Shown: positions 8,371-17,018 of the stretch, one piece after another
How positions within the stretch are numbered: the first letter of the stretch is position 1
How the letters are laid out: every line of letters begins with the position of its first letter
Assembly (NCBI RefSeq): GCF_000687165.1
Contig: NZ_JMKU01000001.1
Coordinates: forward strand, 124,001 to 188,000
DNA from: Paracidovorax oryzae ATCC 19882
Lineage (GTDB): Bacteria; Pseudomonadota; Gammaproteobacteria; Burkholderiales; Burkholderiaceae_C
DNA length: 64,000 bases
Direction: 5' to 3'
The notes under the pieces: model-generated
Seen by the model: only the letters and a program-made list of their open reading frames with translations
What the model was told of the DNA's origin: nothing
Databases searched by the model: none
Made by a program: the position numbers and the translations under genes

Positions 8371-10047
8371 ATGTTCCGATTGCGCCTGTCCCTGGCTTTC
8401 GCCACCCTGGTCGCGCTGGTGTGCGCGCAGGCAGCCTTCGTCTATTGGGGTGCGAACCGCGTCTACAACTTCGCCCAGCACAGCCGTCTTGCAAGCGACA
8501 TCCTGACCGAACTGAACGAGCTGGCGGCCAACAAGCAGCGGCTGCGGGTCTGGGCCTCGCAGCGGCTCATGAACGTGGATGCCTCGGTGGAAGTGCGCGA
8601 CACCCTGCTGTCCAGCATGCGCAGGAACGCGGCGCAGCTGCGTCAGCTGACGGAGCGCGACGGCGCGCTGTGGGCCGAGATGGCGGAGAACGAGGGGATA
8701 GAGATACCGCCCGAAGTGCGTGAGCTGGGCGCGGCAGCCCGGCTTTTCGACGACAACATCGCGGCCGTGCAGGCGCGGCTGGTGCGCCTGCAGCCCCTGC
8801 AGCCGGGGTCGGAATTCTCGTCCGTCTGGCAGGAGCTGAACCAGGTGTTCGACATGGCCGACGGCCGTGACCTGCGCGAGCTGCTGAGCGGCGCCATCGC
8901 GCGACAACGCCGTGCCGTGCCGATCGCCCGCGCCGATACGGAGCGCGGCCTGCGGGAGCTGCGCACGCAGGCCGTGGGCATGGCCCTCCTGACGCTGCTC
9001 ACCGCCGTTGTGCTGGCGCAGCAGCTGACGCGCCGCCTGCAGCGCCCGCTGGACCGCCTGCTGGCGGGCACGCGCGCGCTGCAGGCCGGTGCGCTGGACC
9101 ACCGCGTGGAGACCGGTTCGCGGGACGAATTCGACCGGGTCGCCGAGCATTTCAACGCCATGGCCGCTGAACTCCAGGAGCACCGCCGCGCAGCGGATGC
9201 TGCGCGGCGTCGCCTGGAGGATGCCGTCGAGGCACGCACGGCCGAACTGCGCACCGCCCACGAGGCGCTGCAGCGCAGTGACGAGCGGCGCCGGCAGCTC
9301 TTCGCCGACCTGAGCCATGAGTTGCGTACCCCCGCCACGGCCATCCGCGGCGAGGCCGAGATCGCGCTGCGCGGCGGCGTGCGCCCGGCGGAGGAATACC
9401 GGCAGACCCTGGAGCGCATCGTCGGCGCCGTGGAGCAGCTCACGGGGACCGTGGACGACCTGATGCTCGTGGCACGCACGGAGGCCGAGCCGCTCGCCAT
9501 GCGGCCCGGCCCGGTCGCGCTGCACGGTTTGCTGCGCGATGCGGCCGACCAGGCCGAGGCGCTCTGCGCCCTGTACGGGGTGCATCTGCGGCTGGAAGTG
9601 CCGGGCTCGTCGCCCGGCGGGCAGGCGGGCCCCACGCTGCACGCGGATGCCGACCGCCTGCGCCAGGCCCTGATGATCGTTCTGGACAACGCCGCGCGCT
9701 ATTCCCATGCCGGCGGCACCGTCCACCTCGGATGGCGCACGGAGAACGAAGGCGGCGTCGGCATCGAGGTGCGCGACGAAGGCATCGGCATCGACGTGGA
9801 TGAATTGCCGCAGGTGTTCGACCGGTTCATGCGCGGCAGCCGGGCCCGGGCGCACCGCGCCGACGGCACGGGCATCGGCCTGTCCATCGCCCGTGCCATC
9901 GTGGAAGCACACGGCGGATCCATGTCCATCGGGCCCATGCAGCCCCGCGGCACCCTGGTCGGCATCCACCTGCCGGCTGCATGCGTGGCAGGCCTGCATA
10001 CGCCCGCGGCGCCTGCATGCGCCGCACCGGCGGAGGACAGCCGATGA
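8371..10047 (+). CDS. Sensor histidine kinase
   Basis: 558-residue inner-membrane kinase. TM1 is at about 7-27, a periplasmic helical sensor domain at about 30-200, TM2 at about 206-224, then a HAMP domain, a coiled-coil linker and the HisKA box with phosphoacceptor H316 in DLSHELRTP. The catalytic domain has an N box (LDNAARYSHAGG), DEGIGI and GTGIGLSIA. The stop overlaps the ATG of the response regulator (ATGA), so the pair is co-translated. The periplasmic domain resembles no sensor I can name, so the stimulus is unknown. Confidence 0.95.
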   Translation: MFRLRLSLAFATLVALVCAQAAFVYWGANRVYNFAQHSRLASDILTELNELAANKQRLRVWASQRLMNVDASVEVRDTLLSSMRRNAAQLRQLTERDGALWAEMAENEGIEIPPEVRELGAAARLFDDNIAAVQARLVRLQPLQPGSEFSSVWQELNQVFDMADGRDLRELLSGAIARQRRAVPIARADTERGLRELRTQAVGMALLTLLTAVVLAQQLTRRLQRPLDRLLAGTRALQAGALDHRVETGSRDEFDRVAEHFNAMAAELQEHRRAADAARRRLEDAVEARTAELRTAHEALQRSDERRRQLFADLSHELRTPATAIRGEAEIALRGGVRPAEEYRQTLERIVGAVEQLTGTVDDLMLVARTEAEPLAMRPGPVALHGLLRDAADQAEALCALYGVHLRLEVPGSSPGGQAGPTLHADADRLRQALMIVLDNAARYSHAGGTVHLGWRTENEGGVGIEVRDEGIGIDVDELPQVFDRFMRGSRARAHRADGTGIGLSIARAIVEAHGGSMSIGPMQPRGTLVGIHLPAACVAGLHTPAAPACAAPAEDSR

Positions 10048-10736
10048 GCATCGCGCAGATCCTGGTCGTGGAAGACGATCCCCGCGTCGCCGATTTCCTG
10101 CAGCGCGGCCTGCGCGCGGAAGGCTACGGCGTGCAGATGGCGCGCACCGGTCCCGAAGGACTGGAACTCGCGCGCGCCGGAGAGGCCGCACTGCTGATTC
10201 TCGACGTGATGCTGCCCGGCATGTCCGGACTGGACCTGTGCCAGTCGCTGCGGGCCGAAGGCGGCCAGGTGCCGGTGCTGATGCTCACGGCCCTGAGCAG
10301 CATCGAGGACAAGGTCGCCGGATTGAAGCTCGGCGCGGACGACTACCTCACCAAGCCGTTCGCCTTCGAGGAATTGCTGGCGCGCATCGAGGCGCTGCTG
10401 CGGCGCGGGCGCGAGCAGCGGCCCCGGGCGACCACGTTGCAGGTGGCGGACCTGGTGCTCGACCTCGAACGCATGCAGGCCAGCCGCGCGGGGCGTCCGA
10501 TCGCGCTCACCGCCAAGGAGCTGGCCTTCCTGGAACTGCTCATGAGCGCCCCGGGCCGGCTCTGCAGCCGCGAGCGCATCCTCTCCAACGTGTGGGGCAT
10601 GCACGAGGACCCGCTGACGAACGTGGTGGATGTCTATGTGCGCCGCCTGCGCAGCAAGATCGACGACGGGCACCCGCTGGCGCTGCTCAAGACCGTGCGC
10701 GGGCTGGGCTACCGCCTGGACGACGGCGAGGCCTAG
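10044..10736 (+). CDS. OmpR-family response regulator
   Basis: 230 residues: receiver domain at 1-120 with acidic pocket EDD near residue 11, phosphoacceptor D54 in LDVMLPG, and K in TKPFAFEELL; then a winged-helix DNA-binding domain ending RSKIDD and VRGLGYRLD. It shares a 4-base overlap with the kinase gene, which fixes it as the cognate partner. A tandem 11-bp-spaced repeat 38 bases downstream of its stop, ahead of the SnoaL-like gene, is the likely target site. Confidence 0.96.
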   Translation: MSIAQILVVEDDPRVADFLQRGLRAEGYGVQMARTGPEGLELARAGEAALLILDVMLPGMSGLDLCQSLRAEGGQVPVLMLTALSSIEDKVAGLKLGADDYLTKPFAFEELLARIEALLRRGREQRPRATTLQVADLVLDLERMQASRAGRPIALTAKELAFLELLMSAPGRLCSRERILSNVWGMHEDPLTNVVDVYVRRLRSKIDDGHPLALLKTVRGLGYRLDDGEA

Positions 10737-10773
10737 GCACGCCGCCTCCACCGGGGCGGCACGTTCAGCCGGT

Positions 10774-10793
10774 GCGTTCATGCAGCGTTCATG
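10774..10793 (+). promoter_or_regulatory. Tandem GCGTTCATG repeat, candidate OmpR-type operator
   Basis: GCGTTCATG occurs at 10774-10782 and again at 10785-10793, an exact 11-base period. CGTTCA recurs at 10762 and 10831. Direct repeats one helical turn apart are the standard binding layout for OmpR/PhoB-family dimers. It lies between the response regulator gene and the secreted SnoaL-like gene. Binding is inferred. Confidence 0.5.
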
Positions 10794-10925
10794 TGCGCGT
10801 CAGCCGGGCTTCATCGCACGGCAAGGGTTGCGTTCATGGGCGCGCCGAACAATGAAGTCCTGCCCCGCCCTGCGGGCGACGCCGCCCACAGGCGGCGACC
10901 TGTTCGACTTCCCGAGGACAACTCC

Positions 10926-11405
10926 ATGACCCTGATCCGCGCAACGTCCATCGCAGCCGCCGTGCTCGCTTTTTCGGCCCCCGTGTTCGCCCAGGCGCAG
11001 GCCCCGGCATCCGGTTGCCAGCCCATCACCGAGCAGCAGGTGGCGGCGCTCTTCGACCGCTGGAACGCATCGCTGCGCACGCTCGATGCCGGCAAGGTGG
11101 TGGCCAACTATGCACCCGACGGCGTGCTGCTGGCGACGGTGTCCAACCAGCCGCGCACGACCACCGCGCAGATCCACGACTATTTCGTGAAATTCCTCAA
11201 AGGCCATCCGCAGGGCCGGATCGACAGCCGGACGGTGCGCATCGGCTGCAACGTGGCGCAGGACGTGGGCACCTACACGTTCACCTTCCAGGACGGCAAG
11301 GAGGTGCACGCGCGCTACACCTACGTGTACGAGTTCACCGGCGGCGACTGGAAGATCGCCCACCACCACTCCTCGGCCATGCCGGAGGCGGTAGCCGCCA
11401 GGTAA
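10926..11405 (+). CDS. Secreted SnoaL-like/DUF4440 protein
   Basis: 159 residues with a clear Sec signal peptide (hydrophobic stretch then PVFAQAQ, cleavage near residue 22). The mature part resembles the cone-shaped SnoaL/NTF2-like fold often labelled SgcJ/EcaC or DUF4440: helix with LFDRWNASL, the YAPDGVLLATVS strand and the terminal DWKIAHHHSS. Such proteins are diverse and no reaction can be assigned. CGAGGACAA precedes the ATG. It follows a two-component system on the same strand and sits behind a likely response-regulator operator, so it is probably a regulon member acting in the periplasm. Confidence 0.85.
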   Translation: MTLIRATSIAAAVLAFSAPVFAQAQAPASGCQPITEQQVAALFDRWNASLRTLDAGKVVANYAPDGVLLATVSNQPRTTTAQIHDYFVKFLKGHPQGRIDSRTVRIGCNVAQDVGTYTFTFQDGKEVHARYTYVYEFTGGDWKIAHHHSSAMPEAVAAR

Positions 11406-11442
11406 GGGGGGGTTCTTCCGGCTCTCCGTTACAAGCCGGGCT

Positions 11443-11847
11443 TCAGGCCAGGGGTGTGCGCGCCAGGCGGCGGGCGTTCGCCACTGCGGCCCGGTGGACC
11501 GGGACAAGGCCCTTTCCGAGCACGCCGGCCGCTGCGTCCTGCCACTGGCGCGCCAGCTGCGGGCCGGTGGCCATGGTCCAGGGCGTCCAACACAGCCGCA
11601 CCATGCTGGCCGCCATCGCCTGCTGGGCCAGCAGGGCCTGCATGCCCATGGCGGCCCAGGACTGCACGAAAGCCCATTGCTTCTCGGCGACCATGCGGCC
11701 GAATTCGCGCCGGTCGCGCTGCGAGGGGTTGGGCCCGGCGAGGGCCATGCGTGCCACGCGGTGCGCGACGACGGGCGGCACGGCCATGGCGAGTTCGGCC
11801 CCCTGGCGGGCCAGGGACCGGGTGCGGCGGGACGAAGGACCGGACAT
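11443..11847 (-). CDS. Polyhydroxyalkanoate granule-associated phasin
   Basis: 134 residues, mostly amphipathic helix. The segment PPVVAHRVARMALAGPNPSQ and the helix after RREFGRMV resemble a short phasin family that coats polyhydroxyalkanoate granules. GAGGA lies 7 bases before the chosen ATG; the open frame extends further 5' without a good site. It lies downstream of, and on the same strand as, a 3-hydroxybutyrate-oligomer hydrolase, which supports the assignment. The identification rests on remembered family resemblance, so it is moderate. Confidence 0.7.
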   Translation of the reverse strand: MSGPSSRRTRSLARQGAELAMAVPPVVAHRVARMALAGPNPSQRDRREFGRMVAEKQWAFVQSWAAMGMQALLAQQAMAASMVRLCWTPWTMATGPQLARQWQDAAAGVLGKGLVPVHRAAVANARRLARTPLA

Positions 11848-11956
11848 GGGGCATTCCTCGAAGTGGCGGCCCCCCACTCTACCGGCCGGCCGCGGCACCG
11901 GCCCCGAGCAACCGCGCGCGCCACGGGGGTTTACCCGCAGGGGAGGCTGCCGCAGG

Positions 11957-14086
11957 TCAGTCCGGCACGGCGATGGCGCCGCTGGTGATGGCGATGGCAT
12001 CGGCCGCCGCCGGCGTGGCCGCGATGGGCGGCACGTTCGCCGCGGTGATCGCGGGGGCACTGCCCGGCGTGCCGCCGCGCGGCACGGTGCGCACCACCTG
12101 GCTGGCCGGCAGCGGCTGGCCGTTCACGAGGTGCGCGTACATGGCATCCAGCGCCCGGTTGAGGTACAGGTGCAGGGGAATGTAGCGGCTGTCATAGCCC
12201 GGCAGCGTGGCGGGCAGGCCGATGAAGGCATCGAAATGCTGGGCGTTCGTGACCTCGATGTAGCTCAGGCGGCTGCCCGGGCCTTCCACGCGCCGGTTCA
12301 GGGCGGCGTAGGGGCGCGAGGTGTGGTTGACCGGGATGAGCGCGTCGTCGCGGCCGTGCACGATGATGGCGGGCTTGCCCTGCAGGTTGCCGGTGCGGCG
12401 GGTTTCGTCGAGGCCGGCCTGCAGTCGCCGGGCGGCCGCGTCGGTGCCCGTCACGAGGGCGCGCAGGCAGAGCGCGCCTTCCAGGTTCCAGGTGGGCACG
12501 CCCGCGGCATTGAACGAGAACAGGTCGCGCACCGGCACGCCGCGGCTGCGGTCGTTGACGAGCTGGACACCGGCCGTGGGCGGGATGCCGTTGCCGGTGG
12601 CGAACAGGGTGTTCGTCACCGCGGCGGGCGTGGGCTGCACCGCGCCGATGGCCGACGTGGTGGCGAAGCTGTAGCCGCACAGCCGGTCCTGGACGCTGGC
12701 GCGCGACAGCGCGTTGGCGTAGGTGACGGCGATGGACGGAGCCACTTCGAATGCCGCGAGCGAGGCGTGCAGCGCACCCGATTCAGGCTCCCAGCCATAG
12801 GCGGCCAGGCGTGCCAGCGCCTCTTCGGCCTGGGCGGCCGTGGTGGTGGCCGATAGCAGGCCCTGGGCCTTGAGGCCGGCACAGCGGTTGGCGGCCACCG
12901 GGAAGGCCGGGTCCGCGAATCGGACGGCGAAGGCCGCCGCGAAGGGCGTGGAGGCCAGCGAGGGCGCGAGGGCGGCGCAGGACTGGTAGAGGTGGGCCTG
13001 GGTGGTGTAGTCGATCAGCGGAAGGCCGTTCACGGCCACGGTGCGCCCGCCGCGCTGCACGGTGACGCCCGCGTTCGCCGGCATCTGCACCGAGGGCTCC
13101 GACACGGCCACGCCATCGATGAGGCCCTGGGTGTCCTGCTCGGCCGCCGCGATCGCCGCGCCGCCGCCGTTCGAGAGGCTGGAGGCGATCACCGTGGTGT
13201 TGGCCGGCGTGAAGGTTCGCAGCGGCTGCCCGCCCGGTGAGCGGTCGCCGAAGCGCTCGTTGAGGATGTAGAACGCGAACTCGACCGCCTGCAGGGTGGA
13301 GCGGCCCCAGTCCTTTTCCGGGTTCTGCCCGGAATGCGCGTGCTTGAACGCCAGGCGCTGCGGCGTGGCCGCATTGAAGGCCGCCAGGTCGGCCGCCGAC
13401 AGGCCCGCGTTGAAGGCGGCGCGCGTGCCCGCGAGCGTGGCGCTGGTGCGCGTGCCGTCGATCAGCGCGACGGTATCGGCCTGCAGGTCGTGGGGCGCGG
13501 TGCCCGTGCCCTTGTCCGTGTAGGCCACGGCGCAGCCGCGCTTGAGGCCCCATTCGCCGGTGGGAATGCCGCCGTAGATGCCGCGCGAGCCGGACGAGGT
13601 GGCGGTGATGATGCACGGGCGCGAGCGGTCGAAGGCATCCGGCACCTGCACCATCAGGGTGACGTTGCGGCGCCCCGAACCGTCGTCCGAATAGGCGATG
13701 GCTTCCGTGCCGGCCACCATGCCCTCGCCCGCAGTCGCCCGGCCCTGGATGTCCACGTTCGGGCCGTAGAGCCGGCCGTAGCCCCCGTCGGAAGTCGTGT
13801 CCACCAGCGCCCGGTAGTTCACGTAGATGGCATTGCGCCGCAACTCCTCCGCCGTGGGCTGGCTGCCCGCGTAGCCCGGCTGCGAATCGTCCTGCAGGCC
13901 GGAGCGGCCCAGGCCGCCGGTCAGCAGGTCGTCGCCCACGCCGTCGTAGCTGGCCTGGCGCAGGTCGTTCAGGTACGACGGGCGGACATTGAAGTCGTAA
14001 TCGACCGATGCGCCGCTGCCTCCGCCCCCGCACGAGGAAGCGGCCAGGGCGGCGATGAGCAGGGGTGCGGTTCTGAAGACGGTCAT
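11957..14086 (-). CDS. D-(-)-3-hydroxybutyrate oligomer hydrolase
   Basis: 709 residues. Hydrolyses 3-hydroxybutyrate dimers and short oligomers released from polyhydroxybutyrate. The N-terminus is a signal peptide ending in a possible lipobox (LAASSC) followed by a Gly/Ser run, so the protein is exported and perhaps membrane-anchored. The family features GPNVDIQGRAT, the SSLSNGGG nucleophile region and a late HGRDDALIPVNH acid/histidine block are visible. Length matches the 3HBOH family (about 690-740). It is followed by a phasin gene 109 bases on, giving a polyhydroxybutyrate turnover pair. Confidence 0.88.
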   Translation of the reverse strand: MTVFRTAPLLIAALAASSCGGGGSGASVDYDFNVRPSYLNDLRQASYDGVGDDLLTGGLGRSGLQDDSQPGYAGSQPTAEELRRNAIYVNYRALVDTTSDGGYGRLYGPNVDIQGRATAGEGMVAGTEAIAYSDDGSGRRNVTLMVQVPDAFDRSRPCIITATSSGSRGIYGGIPTGEWGLKRGCAVAYTDKGTGTAPHDLQADTVALIDGTRTSATLAGTRAAFNAGLSAADLAAFNAATPQRLAFKHAHSGQNPEKDWGRSTLQAVEFAFYILNERFGDRSPGGQPLRTFTPANTTVIASSLSNGGGAAIAAAEQDTQGLIDGVAVSEPSVQMPANAGVTVQRGGRTVAVNGLPLIDYTTQAHLYQSCAALAPSLASTPFAAAFAVRFADPAFPVAANRCAGLKAQGLLSATTTAAQAEEALARLAAYGWEPESGALHASLAAFEVAPSIAVTYANALSRASVQDRLCGYSFATTSAIGAVQPTPAAVTNTLFATGNGIPPTAGVQLVNDRSRGVPVRDLFSFNAAGVPTWNLEGALCLRALVTGTDAAARRLQAGLDETRRTGNLQGKPAIIVHGRDDALIPVNHTSRPYAALNRRVEGPGSRLSYIEVTNAQHFDAFIGLPATLPGYDSRYIPLHLYLNRALDAMYAHLVNGQPLPASQVVRTVPRGGTPGSAPAITAANVPPIAATPAAADAIAITSGAIAVPD

Positions 14087-14220
14087 GGGCTGAAATCTCC
14101 TCTCTGGGGTGGCCGGAGTATGAGGCTATCCGCGTCCGCCGGGAAACATCCGGCCACAGGTTCGACACGGCACTGCCCGGCAGGCAGCGGGACCGCCCTT
14201 TCATACATTCCATAAATTTC

Positions 14221-14239
14221 AATGCGAACCATTCGCAAT
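14221..14239 (+). promoter_or_regulatory. Fur box
   Basis: AATGCGAACCATTCGCAAT contains the perfect inverted repeat TGCGAA-3-TTCGCA and resembles betaproteobacterial Fur boxes. A TAGAAT that could serve as a -10 lies seven bases downstream at 14246. It precedes the small membrane protein, siderophore receptor and PepSY genes, so iron repression of all three is expected. Confidence 0.7.
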
Positions 14240-14381
14240 ATCTTTTAGAATGGCGGTTTGCGAACAGTGCCCTGGTGGGGTGCCCCGGCGGACGGTCCTG
14301 TCCCCGGGGCCTGCTGTGCCGACCCCGCCAGCGCTTCGTGGCTCCATTTCCCCGGTCCGCCCTCCAGCCCCCAGCAGCCCC

Positions 14382-14651
14382 ATGTCCTCGACGCCCGCCT
14401 CCCTCACCGGGCCGCAATCCCCCGCGGCCATTCCAGGCCCCTCCGATTCCCAGGCGCTTGCCGCGCCCCGCGCGGAAGCGGCCCGTCCGGGCCGTGTCTG
14501 GGGATGGCCCATCGCCCTGGGCGTCCTGACGGCCAGCGGACTGCTCAGCGCCCTGGTATCGGATGGCTGGGGCGACACCTGGTCGTGGGTCGCGCTGGGC
14601 CTGCCTGTGGCCGTGATGGCGTGGTTCGGCTGGCTGCGGCGGCGCGGCTGA
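14382..14651 (+). CDS. Small membrane protein in an iron-uptake cluster
   Basis: 89 residues: a Ser/Pro/Ala-rich cytoplasmic N-terminus of about 35 residues, then two hydrophobic helices (about 40-56 and 66-83) and a terminal RRRG. I know no function for it. It is placed between the Fur box and the siderophore receptor on the same strand, so it is probably iron-regulated. The ATG at 14382 is preferred over 14250 because the longer N-terminus would overlap the promoter. No strong SD is seen; weak ones (CCAGCAG) only. Confidence 0.6.
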   Translation: MSSTPASLTGPQSPAAIPGPSDSQALAAPRAEAARPGRVWGWPIALGVLTASGLLSALVSDGWGDTWSWVALGLPVAVMAWFGWLRRRG

Positions 14652-14785
14652 CTCCAGCGCCCGCCACGCTCCATCCCCCCGCCCTGCCCCATCGCGCCGC
14701 CGGCACCGCGCCGGTCGCGGCCATCTCCCGTTGTTCCCTCCCCCCTGCCCGCCTCACGCTCCACTCTCCATCCAGGCCCTCCGCC

Positions 14786-16987
14786 ATGTTCCGCCCCCAT
14801 CCCCTCGCCCTCGCCGCCTCCCTCGCCCTGCTGGGTACCCAGGCCGGCGCACAATCCGCCGCGCCCGCCGCCACCGGCACGCCAGCGCTCTCGACGGTGA
14901 CCGTCAACGCCAGCGCCGATGCCTCTTCCCAGGGTCTCTCGCCGGCCTACCCCGGCGGGCAGGTGGCGCGCGGCGGACGCGCCGGCATCCTGGGCACGAA
15001 GGATGCGATGGACACCCCCTTCAGCATCACCAGCTACACCAATGAGCTGATCCAGGACAAGCAGGCCAGAAGCGTGGGCGAGGTGCTGCAGAACGACTCC
15101 GGCGTGCGCCTGGCCCGCGGCTTCGGCAACTTCCAGGAGGCGTACTTCATCCGCGGTTTCGTCCTCGGCTCGGACGACACGGCCTACAACGGCCTCTACA
15201 GCCTGCTGCCGCGCCAGTACATCGCCACCGAACTGTTCGAGCGTGTCGAAGTGCTGCGCGGCGCCTCCACCTTCCTGTCGGGCGCCACGCCGTCGGGCGG
15301 CGGCATCGGCGGCGCGGTCAACCTGCTGCCCAAGCGGGCTCCCAACGAGCCGCTGTCGCGCGTGACGGTGGGCACGGGCTCGGGCGGCCGCGTCGAGACG
15401 GCGGTGGACATCGGCCGGCGCTTCGGGCCGGACGGCAGCACCGGCATCCGCTTCAATGCCGCCTACCAGGACGGCGACACCGCCGTGGACCATGAAAAGA
15501 GCCGGCTCGGCCTCGTGGCCCTGGGCCTGGACTGGCGCAGCCGCGACGTGCGCCTGTCGGGCGACATCGGCTGGCAGGACCACCGCCTGAAGGGCACGCG
15601 GCCGAACGTCTCGCTGTCCGGTGCCACCGCCGTGCCCGCTGCGCCGGATGCCTCATCCAACTTCTCCCAGCCCTGGGCGTATTCCAACGAGCGCGACGTG
15701 TTCGGCACGTTCCGCGGCGAGGTGGACCTGTCGCCCGGCGTGACGGCCTGGGGGGCCTGGGGCATGCGCCGCGGCAAGGAGGCCAATTCGCTCGCCAACC
15801 TGACGGTGACCGACGCCGCCACGGGCGCGGGTACGGCCTACCGCTTCGACAACACCCGCAAGGACCGCGTGGACACCGGCGAAATCGGCCTGCGCGGCAA
15901 GCTGCGCACGGGCGCGGTGGGCCATGAATGGGTCGCCGCCGTGTCGTATTTCGAGGCCGAGAAAGACAACGCGTACGCGATGGACTGGCGCAACACGATC
16001 GCATCCAACCTGTACCAGTACCGCCCCACGGCACAGCCCGCCTTCAGCGCCGCCACGCTCTACGGCGGCACGCTGTCCAGCCCCAACCTCACGGGCCGCA
16101 CGCGGCTGCTGAGCTACGCTCTGGGCGACACGCTTTCCTTCATGGACGATACGGCGCTGCTCACACTGGGCCTGCGCCACCAGCGGCTGGACACCTCCGA
16201 TTTCGCCTACGGCACCTCCGCGCTGCTCGCCCATTACGAGCAGAGCCGCAACAGTCCGATGGCCGGCATCGTGTTCAAGATGGCGCCGCAGTGGTCGCTC
16301 TACGGCAACTACATCGAAAGCCTGAGCCAGGGCCAGACCGCGCCGGCCACGGCCAACGGCGCGCCCGTGGCCAACAGCGGGCAGCAGCTCTCTCCCTATG
16401 TCGCCAAGCAGAAGGAAGTGGGCGTGAAGTACGACGGCGGCCGCCTGCGCGGGTCGCTGGCGCTGTTCAGCACCACCAAGCCCCGCGCCTACGTGGATGC
16501 CTCGAACGTGTTCGGCGCCTCCGGCAGGGACCGGCACCAGGGCGTGGAACTGGACGTGCAGGGCGAAGCCATGCGCGGCCTGCGCCTGCTGGGCGGCGTG
16601 ACCTGGCTGGACGCGAAGCAGCAGAGGACGGGCAGCGCGGCCACCGACGGCAAGCGCGTGATCGGCGTGCCGCGGCTGCAGGCCAATGCCGGCGTGGAGT
16701 GGGACGTCCCCGGCATGCCCGGCCTGGCGCTGGACACCCGCGCCATCTATACCGGCGCGAGCTATGCCGACGGCGCCAACGCCCTGCACGTGCCCGGCTG
16801 GACCCGCCTGGACCTGGGTGTGCGCTACGCCACGGAGTGGAGCGGCCGCCTCGTGACGCTGCGCGCCCGCGTGGACAACGTGGCCGATCGCAACTACTGG
16901 GCCTCGTCCGGCGGCTACCCCGGCTCGGGCTACCTCGTGGTGGGCGCGCCGCGCACCTTCACGCTGAGCGCGAGCGTGGATTTCTGA
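14786..16987 (+). CDS. TonB-dependent siderophore receptor
   Basis: 733-residue outer-membrane receptor for a ferric siderophore. A signal peptide ends GTQAGAQ near residue 24. A TonB-box-like segment (STVTVNAS) follows, then the plug domain (about 65-175, with EVLQNDSGVRLARGFG, FIRGF and ERVEVLRG) and a 22-strand barrel ending in FTLSASVDF with a terminal Phe. There is no STN signalling domain, unlike the second receptor at 25824. It lies in a Fur-box-led cluster followed 31 bases later by a PepSY protein. The ligand cannot be read from the sequence; hydroxamate types are common in this group. Confidence 0.95.
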   Translation: MFRPHPLALAASLALLGTQAGAQSAAPAATGTPALSTVTVNASADASSQGLSPAYPGGQVARGGRAGILGTKDAMDTPFSITSYTNELIQDKQARSVGEVLQNDSGVRLARGFGNFQEAYFIRGFVLGSDDTAYNGLYSLLPRQYIATELFERVEVLRGASTFLSGATPSGGGIGGAVNLLPKRAPNEPLSRVTVGTGSGGRVETAVDIGRRFGPDGSTGIRFNAAYQDGDTAVDHEKSRLGLVALGLDWRSRDVRLSGDIGWQDHRLKGTRPNVSLSGATAVPAAPDASSNFSQPWAYSNERDVFGTFRGEVDLSPGVTAWGAWGMRRGKEANSLANLTVTDAATGAGTAYRFDNTRKDRVDTGEIGLRGKLRTGAVGHEWVAAVSYFEAEKDNAYAMDWRNTIASNLYQYRPTAQPAFSAATLYGGTLSSPNLTGRTRLLSYALGDTLSFMDDTALLTLGLRHQRLDTSDFAYGTSALLAHYEQSRNSPMAGIVFKMAPQWSLYGNYIESLSQGQTAPATANGAPVANSGQQLSPYVAKQKEVGVKYDGGRLRGSLALFSTTKPRAYVDASNVFGASGRDRHQGVELDVQGEAMRGLRLLGGVTWLDAKQQRTGSAATDGKRVIGVPRLQANAGVEWDVPGMPGLALDTRAIYTGASYADGANALHVPGWTRLDLGVRYATEWSGRLVTLRARVDNVADRNYWASSGGYPGSGYLVVGAPRTFTLSASVDF

Positions 16988-17018
16988 GCGCGGACTTTCG
17001 CTGGAGCAGGACGACGAC

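Noticed and set aside
14219-15583. 454-codon minus-strand frame over the receptor start
   Set aside because: Low-complexity composition, covers the Fur box and the receptor on the opposite strand, and matches nothing.
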